Assembly (NCBI GenBank): GCA_029339195.1
Contig: JAPTJF010000463.1
Span: 1 to 48,618 of the forward strand
Source of the DNA: Micractinium sp. NFX-FRZ
Taxonomy: Eukaryota; Chlorophyta; Trebouxiophyceae; Chlorellales; Chlorellaceae
Direction: 5' to 3'
Length of the DNA: 48,618 bases
Shown: positions 40,950 through 48,618 of the stretch, one piece after another
Numbering within the stretch: the first letter of the stretch is position 1
Layout of the letters: each line of letters starts with the position of its first letter
Translations under genes and position numbers: made by a program
The notes under the pieces: generated by a model
Seen by the model: the letters and a program-made list of their open reading frames with translations, nothing else
What the model was told of the DNA's origin: nothing
The model's database searches: none

Positions 40950-43900
40950 ATGAAACACCACGGCCTTCTGGCGCTGGCCGTGTGCCTGGCGCTGCTGGCC
41001 TGCGCTCAAGCCAAGGATCGCAAATACAAGGACGGCCAGGAGGTGTCAATCTGGGCCAACAAGGGTGAGCGGGGCCCCCGGGGACAGTGGCAGCGCCAAT
41101 CGCCGGCATCGCTGCGAGCGGGCGCAGACGGCGGCAGGTGCACCCCAGGCGGGAGAATGTGCGGCAGCAGTGCGATGTGCCGCTGACGCTCTTGCTCTGT
41201 GTTGCCATGCCCCTGAGAAGTGTGCACCCTGTTGCCTGCCCCCTGCAGTTGGGCCGTTTGCCAACCCCACGTGAGTGCGGGGCCGCTGCCAGTGGCGCCT
41301 CGCTGTGCCCTCGCCCAAGCGGGCACCTGTACCGCTGTTGTTGCAACCCGAATCTGCAGCGTGCCACCTGCATGGCCCGCCCAATTGCGTGCTGCCACCC
41401 ACCAGCTTTACCTAGCCAGGGATTGGTGGTGCTGGGAGCGGATCAGCATTGTTGGTGCTGGGAGCGAGTTAGCATCGTTGCTGCCCAATTCGGTGTTGGC
41501 TGGGCGGCGGTCTGCATGGGTGCTGTGGGCAGCGAGCAGCCGATCACGCCACAAAGTTATGGCCCTGCGCCCGCCTGCATCGCAGTGCTGCAGAAAAATT
41601 TATGCCAGATGCACCGCTGGTTTCTTAAACTCCCTCGTGCTGCATCATCTGCCGTTCCCTCCGTTCTGCCCCTCCCTCCGCGCCGACCTGCCCCCTGCCT
41701 GCCACCCACACGTGCTTTCTGCCCACCTGCCCTGCAGCGAGACGTACCAGTACTTCAACCTGCCCTTCTGCCATCCCAAGGAGGGCAAGGAGTACAAGCC
41801 GGAGGGGCTGGGGGAGGTGCTGGAGGGGGACCGCCTGGTCAGCACGCCGTACAAGCTCAAGTGAGCGCGCTGGTGGCATGGGAGGGGCGGTGTGCTGGGG
41901 CGGGCAGGTGCTGTGGGCAGCAAGAAATGGGGGCAGTGAGAGACATGCCTGGGCAGGCGGCACGGAAAGCAGGGGTGAAGCGTGCTTGTGCAGCAGCTGT
42001 GCAGGCGGCCTGGTGCACTGCTGGTTGGCGCGCCCGCTGCTGGCGGTGTACCAACCATTTGTTGCGGGCACTTCAGCCCAGAGTGCTGCAGCTGCGCTCC
42101 CTTTACCGCACATGCCTCGACGGCCCGCATCTATACGCGTGTGCACGCTGGCTGCGCTGCTTCCGCAGCTGCTGCTGCTGCTGGCCACCGGTGCTGCTGT
42201 TGATCACCGTTCCCCACGCATCCCTTCCCCGCCTGCCCCGCCCCTCCCCGCAGGTTCAAGGAGAACAAGGAGAGCGCCCCCCTGTGCACGCAGCACCTGA
42301 ACAGCGATGACCTGGACCAGTTCCGGGACGCGGTGGCGGAGGACTACTACTTCCAGGTGCGGCAGCTCACAGGCAGTGTTGCTCCCTGGCTCACACACAC
42401 AGTGCGCGTTGCTGGAGGTGTGGGGTTGCAGGTGAAAGTTTGGTGGGTTGGCGGACGGCGACACTCCCATGTGTGCACTTGCCCAGATGATTTTATGTGT
42501 ACTCAAGGGAACGAGTTGAACTGAAATATTACGCAGGTGAGGAAGAGCACCACGTGTGTGCGCCGTGGGGGTTAGGATGCAAGGGTGCCTGGTGTGGTGC
42601 GATGGGCCTTGCCCGCCTCACCCATCCGCCCGCTTGCCCCGCCTGCGTGTGTGCTTTGCAGATGCTGATTGACAGCCTGCCCATCTGGGGGTTCATCGGC
42701 AAGGTGGAGAAGCTGCCCGGCAAGGCGGAGGGGGAGGATGGGCCGGAGAAGCTGTCCCTCTTCACGCACATCCACTTTGACGTGCTCTTCAACGGCGACC
42801 GCGTCATCCAGGTGGACATCTCCACAGGTGGGGGGCAGACAGGCTCTTCTTTCTTCCCCAAATGTGCAGCTGCGGGGTGCAGGCATGTGTGGGGTGGGTG
42901 GGGCTTGGCATTCAGCTGCACGTGCCCACCAGTGAAGGAAAAGGAGGGGGGGCAGCGGGGGAGGTGCGCGTGAGTGTGGGGAAGGTGACAGTGCAGGGCA
43001 GGTGCGCAGGGCATGTTTAGTGTGGAAGTGGGAGAAGGCCACAGGTGCGGGCGTGTGGGTCTCTGTGCGGTAGGCGAAGGCAGCAGGCGGGTGTGGCCGT
43101 GCCCCTGCTCTTGGCTTTCCCCCTCACTGCCGGCTGCTGCCTTCCGCTCTCCACACACATCCACACACACACACACATGCCCTGCAGACCCCAGCAAGAC
43201 GGTGGACATCACCAGTGCGGACAAGGCGGATGTTGAGTTCACGTACAGCGTGGCGTGGAAGGAGACGGACATCCCCTATGAGCGCCGCATGGACAAGTAC
43301 GCCAAGTACTCCTTCCTGCCGCAGCATCTGGAGGTGGGCGGGGCGGGGGCGCGCGTTTTTGCATGTATGTTGCGCGTGCATGGTGTGGGCGGAGTGCGGC
43401 TTGGAGTGAAGGCAGGCGGCTGAGGTTGGTTCAAACGGAAGCGGTGCGGGCTGGAAGGACTGAAACGCTGTGCGCCAAATCTCCCTGCCGTGCGTGCGCT
43501 CAAACCGTGCCCACACACATGCACCCCGCCAGCACCCTCTCATGCCAGCACCCTCCCTCTCCTTGCTTCCCACCCCACCCCGGTCAGATCCACTGGTTCT
43601 CCATTGTCAACTCGTGCGTCACCGTGCTGCTGCTCACCGGCTTCCTGGCCACCATCCTCATGCGGGTGCTGAAGAACGACTTTGTCAAGTGAGCGCGGAC
43701 AGACGGATGGCACAGCACGAGATGGCTCGTTCTTTGTCTGTTTTCTGCTGTGGCGGGGGGTGCAGCGAGGAAGGGTGCCAGACTGCTTGGGCTGGTGCTT
43801 GCCGCGGCATGTGCAGTGCTGCCCGTGTGGCCGTGCTGGCAACCATTCGCACCACACTGAGCCTGTGTCCCCCCGTGTTGCAGGTACGCCAATGTGCGGG

Positions 43901-46497
43901 ATGACGAGGCGCTGGAGGATGGGGAGGAGACGGGGTGGAAGGTGCGCTGGGAGGTGTGCCGGCGGTGGGGTTGTGGGGGCAGACGGGTGTGGCAAAGCAG
44001 CGAGAATGCCTGTGCGTGGTGTGTCTGGACGTGAGGTATGCCCTGGCGTTGCTGGGAAATTGCAGAGCAGTTGGCTGGGCAGCCGGCTGCTGGCACAGTG
44101 GCGCACCCTGCTGCCCTTCTCCGCCTGCCGACGTGACGCTGGAACTCCCTCCCTCCCGAACAGCACATGCCCAACCCCCGCCCCCCCTCGCCCACCTGTC
44201 CGCAGCTGGTGCACGGCGACGTCTTCCGCTTCCCTCCCCACCTCAACCTGTTTTGCGCCGTGGTGGGAACGGGCACCCAGATCCTGGTCATGGCGCTCAT
44301 GATCTTTGGGCTCTCCCTGCTGGGCACCTACTACCCCTACAACGGCGGAGCCATGCTCACCTCCGTGGTTGTGTTCTACGCGCTCACGGCGGGCGTGGCG
44401 GGCTACGTGTCGGCGGCGCTCTACAAGATCATGGGAGGTGCGCTTGGCAGGGCGGGGTGGAGGGGTGGGAGGGATGGAGTTTGGGAATGCGGCTCGGAGT
44501 TGTCGCTTTGTCTTGCTGCTGGCGTCGCTGCTGCGCCTGCTACCTGCATCAGCGGCACCCCCCCACTTGCACCTCACCCAGCGCTCTTGGTCCGTGCACC
44601 CCGTGCCCAACTCTCCTCCCCCTCCGCCCTGCCGCCCCGCAGGCACCAACTGGGTGCGCAACGTGCTGACCACCACCCTGCTGTTCTGCGGCCCCCTGCT
44701 GGCCATGTTCTCGTACCTCAACTCGGTGGCATGGGCCTATGGCACCACCGCCGCCCTGCCCTTTGGCACCATTGTCATCATCGTCGTCATCTGGGCCCTC
44801 GTCACCTTCCCCCTCACCGTGGTGGGCGGCATCATGGGCAAGAACACAAAGGTGGGCCGGCAGGGGGGCGGGGTAGGGGCGTGGGAGGGGGCAACACGGC
44901 GGGTGCACCGTGTGTGTGGGCACGAGCACGCATGCCAGTGTTGCAGAGCCCTGCGTGCCTGCTTGTCTAGTGCGCCGCCACTCACCCGCCTGGCCCTGCT
45001 GTCCCTCCTGCCACCACCACACCGCGACTACTGCGCCACACCGCCACCAAACTGCCACCACCCACCGCCGGCCCTCTGCCCACCCTCCCCCCACGCTGCG
45101 CAGGCGGAGTTCAACGCGCCGTGCCGCACCACCAAGTACCCGCGCGAGATCCCGCCGCTGCCCTGGTACCGCCAGACGGCGCCGCAGATGCTCATGGCCG
45201 GCTTCCTCCCCTTCTCAGCCATCTACATCGAGCTGTGTGAGTGGGGGGCAGGGGGCGGTGGGGGCCCAGGGGTGTTGTGGGATGTGTGTGCGAGATGGGT
45301 GTCCGGGCGGCGGCAGGCTTGTGTTACTCAGTAGCTGGTGGATGCCCCAGACCTCCTCCTGGCACCCAACCCTCACCAATCATCCAGTCACCCCCTCTTG
45401 ACCCATCCCCTACCCTCGGCCCCCCAACCCACCCTCTCCCCGCCCCTGCTGCCCCCCCGCAGACTACATCTTTGCCAGCGTGTGGGGCCACAAGGTGTAC
45501 ACCATCTACTCCATCCTCTTCATCGTCTTCCTCATCCTCATCATCGTCACAGCATTCATCACCATCGCGCTCACCTACTTCCAACTGGCGGTGGAGGACC
45601 ACAGGTGGGGCCCTGGGGGGGATGCAGGAGGGGGCAGGGGTGCCTGGTTGCAGCGGGGGGGGGGGAGCAGGGGTGGACTGCTGGCAGTGCGCGGCTGGCA
45701 GTGACCGGCGTGCCTCCTGCTCTTGTTGCCCCTTGGGCATGCCGCCTCTCCCTTCATCCTGGCCCCTCAACCCGCCCTGTGCGTCCTGCCTGCGTACGTG
45801 CGCGTCCCGCAGGTGGTGGTGGCGCAGCGTGATGTGCGGCGGCAGCACGGCCCTCTTCATCTACGCCTACTGCTTCTACTACTGGTACGCGCGCTCCGAC
45901 ATGAACGGTGAGTGGGGGCAGGGCCGGGCAGGGGGGGGTGGCAGAGGTTTGTGGGGGCAAGGTTGGGCAGGAGGGTGGCAGCGAGGTTGGTTCGCGAACG
46001 GATGGCAGGGGTTGCACCCGAGGGCCAGAGCAGGTGAAGGCACTAGGGCAAGCTGGAGAGTATGCAGCAGGCAACAGGAGCCTATTGCCTTCCACTGCTG
46101 GCCCTGCTGCCTCCCCGCTGCTGCCGCCGCCACTGCACTTGCTCCCGCTTGCTGCATCCACTGACGTCTGCCCCTCTGCGCCCCGTGCTGTGCTGTGCTG
46201 TGCCTGCAGGCCTCATGCAGGCCTCCTTCTACTTTGGCTACATGCTCATGGTCTGCTACGGTGAGTGGGCAGGGAGGCAGAGGGCGGTTTGGGAAAGGGC
46301 AATGGAGGGTGTGTAGGAGGGGGCGGGCAAGATGGAGTGCTCAGGGGGGCGCGATCGCGTCCCTTATCGCCCTCACCCACCCACCACCCATCCCGCCCCT
46401 CCCCCCTGCAGGCTTCTTCCTGATGCTGGGCTCTGTGGGCTTCCGTGCCAGCTTGGGCTTTGTGCGGCACATCTACAAGGCCATCAAGTGCGAATGA
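40950..46497 (+). CDS. Transmembrane 9 superfamily protein (nonaspanin, TM9SF/TMN)
   Basis: Fifteen exons: 40950-41064, 41249-41270, 41738-41860, 42254-42356, 42662-42827, 43188-43333, 43588-43688, 43884-43941, 44206-44437, 44643-44851, 45104-45236, 45463-45604, 45813-45907, 46210-46260 and 46412-46497, giving 593 aa, typical of the shorter TM9SF group. A signal peptide (1-21) leads to a lumenal domain with [20 protein letters not shown] and [33 protein letters not shown] is the first of nine spans. Later marks are [62 protein letters not shown] and [20 protein letters not shown]. The C-terminus ...YKAIKCE fits the KxD/E Golgi-retention signal. These proteins act in the Golgi/endosome on sorting of membrane proteins and on adhesion (family knowledge). 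Exon 2 is a 22-nt microexon supplying only GPFANP. Confidence 0.97.
43162..43176. repeat. (CA)n microsatellite in TM9SF intron 5
   Basis: A short CA run stands directly before the acceptor CCCTGCAG at 43187, in the place of a polypyrimidine tract. Confidence 0.8.
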
Positions 46498-47581
46498 GCC
46501 TAGGCCGACGAAGCTCTGCAAACGAACCATCAGGCAGAGCCGCTCTCTCGTGCCCCCCGCCTGCGCCGCGCCCCGCCGCGCGCCCCCCCCTCGTGACGGC
46601 GTGAGACGCTCCCGCCCGCCGCCGTCCTGCACGGATCTTTCATTATTCTTGCCTGTGGGCTGTGTGGGCACTGCTGGTGCAGGCAGCGATGCACGCGCAG
46701 GCTGGCGCTCACGGCCGCGCAGCGGCCTGTCTCTCTTGCACGCGTCCTGGCTGCTGTATGGTGTCCCATTGTTGCAGCGGCCCTACCCCACCTCTCTTGT
46801 TTCCATGATGCCCTGTTTCCGATCAAGTTACCCTTTGCTCTTTGCTTGTGCCTGCAACATCACACCCCGCAACACTGGCACAGCAGCAGGGTGCAGCATG
46901 CGGGGGAGGTGGAGACATGCACATGGGCAGGGTGATCACATAAACCAACACGACGACTTCTCCATGAGAGGCAGCAATGAGGTGCAAGAAGAGGAGGTAC
47001 GACAGGGAACACTCACGGGGCGGGCGACTTCCATGAGCAAAAGATGCTTTAAGGAGGAGCTCAAGAAAGGGGAAGAGGGGAGCAACAGGTCCAGAAGGGT
47101 GCTGCCAGTGTGCCTGTGGCAGGTGCTGGGCTGGCTGCTGTGCCGGCTGCTGCAGGTGCGCAATGGTGGAGCAAGAGTGATGCTCCAGGGTGCAACGCCC
47201 GCCCTGTGCTCCTGCCATGCCTTCCTTGTCAGCACGATCACGTGGAGTGCTGGGCTACACATGCCATGCCATGCCGTGCGCAGTGCACTTCTTGTTGTGC
47301 CCAGTGTCTTGAGTGCGTCACTCAGGCAGGGATCGCCTGGCATGCGTACAGGATGTTGGTGCTGCACACACAAGGGGGGCAAATTGTTGTGACAGCGACA
47401 CAGGATGGTGGCGAGTGGTGCAGTTGGGTTGAGGGGCAGCGCCGCACAGACGCTGCTGCAGAGGTAGGCACTTGCTGGCTAGCTGCACTGACCAGCTACA
47501 GATGACTGCGCAACTGCCCTTACTAGCGGGCTGCACAACAAGAGTCCATAGTTGCACAGATACTGTCGCTGCCGGCACTCA
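46498..47581. other. Convergent 3' region, TM9SF / small secreted protein
   Basis: 1.08 kb between two stop codons. No TGTAA is seen in either transcript's orientation. Open frames are low in complexity, have no partner exons and no domain. Long 3' UTRs are the simplest reading; an unseen non-coding gene cannot be excluded. Confidence 0.45.
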
Positions 47582-48010
47582 CTAGCTCTCAACCGTTTGG
47601 CCGTAGAAACTGCTGTCTGTTGCATTAAACAGCGCCAGCACTTGGTCCACCAGGCCCTGAGCCTCCCTCCGGCAGTCGGGGTGGACCCTCTCCAGGTACT
47701 CCTTGCACCCCTCTGGGCACAGATACCTGTGGGTGCAGCAACAAGGGCGCATACTGGAGTGGCTTTCAGATGCACGGGTATACCTACGTATGCAAAGCGG
47801 ACAGATAAGCGGGCGGCGGCGGCAATGAAGGCGGCGGCGCGGCAGCAGCACTGACTTGGGCCAAACAGAGCCCTGCTCAGGGCTGGCGTCAGAGCAGCCG
47901 CCACCGATGGCCTGATAGAGAGCTGCAGAGCACTGTGCGGCGTCTATCTGAGCCGAAGCCCAGGGCGCCAGCGCACACAGCATCAGAAGGAGGAGGCAGA
48001 CGCGCTTCAT
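47582..48010 (-). CDS. Small secreted cysteine-containing protein, unknown family
   Basis: Two exons, 48010-47856 and 47726-47582, give 99 aa. A strong signal peptide, MKRVCLLLLMLCALAPWASA, is followed by a ~79-residue mature chain with five cysteines: AAQC, GGGC, LCPEGC and PDC. The chain reads ...SVWP-K-YLCPEGCKEYLERVHPDC... across the splice site, phase 2, with donor CCCAA|GTCAGT and acceptor CCCACAG. The C-terminal part (REAQGLVDQVLALFN) looks helical, and NAT is a possible N-glycosylation site. Many chlorophytes encode such short secreted proteins; I do not recognise a family. An odd number of cysteines leaves one free or available for dimer formation. No toxin signature is seen. Gene reality is supported by the signal peptide, the clean splice and cysteines on both exons. 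Confidence 0.65.
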   Translation of the reverse strand: MKRVCLLLLMLCALAPWASAQIDAAQCSAALYQAIGGGCSDASPEQGSVWPKSVLLPRRRLHCRRRPLICPLCIRRYTRASESHSSMRPCCCTHRYLCPEGCKEYLERVHPDCRREAQGLVDQVLALFNATDSSFYGQTVES

Positions 48011-48508
48011 GTTCGAACAAATGGGTGGTGGCAAGTAATAGTAAGGGTTCGATGCTTCTGAACCTGAAGACCAAACATCACCAAGCCGAGAGTCTCGGAA
48101 GTGTGATGCCGACCCACAGCACGTCACCCTTCCCGAAGAAATCCATGGCTGCAAGCACAAGACCTGTTGTGCTGTGCGAAGTTGCAGGGGGCTAGGCAGG
48201 CAGCGGCAGCTCTCTTCTGTGCAGCCACTTCAAAGGTGGAGCGCCGGCACCCAGACGCCCAGTACCACGGGTATCCGTGCTCTTTGTTTGTGTGTGCACA
48301 TTCACACCCGCAACACAGCGGGACGTAACATGCTGGAAGGCAGGAGCAAGATTAGCAAGCAATGAGCAGGGGAGAGGGAGGGGCGAGCAGAGGGGAGAGC
48401 ACAAGGAGGTAGGGGAGCAAGAAGCGAGCAACAAGGGGAGGTGTGCAGCAAGGAGGGTGGAGCACGTCAGGCACAGAGCTCGGAAGCGAGCGGTGCGGCT
48501 GCACACGG
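48011..48508. other. Upstream region of small secreted protein gene
   Basis: 498 bp between two leftward genes. It contains a G/A-rich stretch at about 48362-48465 (GAGGGAGGGGCGAGCAGAGG and similar), which is pyrimidine-rich on the coding strand of the flanking genes. No gene seen. Confidence 0.5.
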
Positions 48509-48618
48509 TCACCACATTGCGCCCGCCGCAAAACCGCGCCAGATGCCGCCGCTGCGCAGCGGCGCCTGCCGCCCAGTGCCGCCCAGCAGGCGCGCCGCGG
48601 TGCCCAGCACGCCGCCGC
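48509..48618 (-). CDS. C-terminal fragment of an unidentified protein, cut by the right edge
   Basis: An open frame enters from the right edge and ends at a stop codon at 48511-48509. It encodes about 36 residues, with GVLGTAARLLGGTGRQ and GGIWRGFAAGAMW. Composition (Gly/Ala/Leu with GC-rich third positions) is like the other exons here. Too short to assign; it could also be chance open frame in GC-rich DNA. Confidence 0.3.
   Translation of the reverse strand, partial: GGVLGTAARLLGGTGRQAPLRSGGIWRGFAAGAMW

Noticed and set aside
1..48618. Search by eye for CRISPR arrays, phage, transposon ends or prokaryotic operons
   Set aside because: No regularly spaced repeats, terminal inverted repeats with target duplications or transposase motifs were seen; all long genes are intron-rich and eukaryotic.

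Overview
The window looks like nuclear DNA of a GC-rich green alga, most probably a Chlorella-like trebouxiophyte. The evidence is that every long gene is split by many short GT-AG introns (roughly 60-450 nt), exons are as small as 22-30 nt, CA/GT and GGGGA microsatellites are common, TGTAA elements stand downstream of several stop codons, and the proteins are plant/algal in type (SULTR, MOS14-like transportin, TM9SF). The organism is an inference. I assembled gene models by hand by joining exons whose phases match and whose joined proteins restore family motifs. Almost every complete model sums to a whole number of codons.

Layout. 1-1042 (-): 5' part of a DDB1/CPSF-A-like beta-propeller protein that runs off the left edge. 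1272-1634 (+): small protein with SP-x-K/R sites and a C-terminal KRKLF. 2594-6712 (-): NDOR1/ATR3/Tah18-type diflavin reductase. 7430-13647 (-): 20-exon secreted arylsulfatase. 13895-17503 (+): MATE transporter. 18158-24490 (+): 20-exon SULTR/SLC26 sulfate transporter. 25424-27056 (+): F-box/leucine-rich-repeat protein. 28131-33894 (+): transportin-3/MOS14-like importin-beta. 34230-36298 (-): TPR protein. 36919-39042 (-): YaaW/UPF0174-like protein with a likely plastid transit peptide. 39935-40650 (-): mitochondrial acyl carrier protein. 40950-46497 (+): 15-exon TM9SF nonaspanin. 47582-48010 (-): small secreted Cys-containing protein. 48509-48618 (-): C-terminus of an unidentified protein cut by the right edge.

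How they fit together. The most coherent block is 7.4-24.5 kb, where a secreted arylsulfatase (releases sulfate from organic esters), a divergently transcribed MATE exporter and a sulfate importer lie side by side, suggesting linked sulfur-scavenging genes. NDOR1 (cytosolic Fe-S assembly) and mtACP (mitochondrial Fe-S/lipoate/complex I) also touch sulfur or Fe-S biology but are not adjacent. Three gene pairs are divergent with under 300 bp between start codons.

The most unusual signal is in the splicing. Four introns in four unrelated genes have no usable GT donor, and each is resolved by a GC donor with the same hexamer, GCAAGC. I see no CRISPR, phage, transposon, rRNA or complete tRNA.
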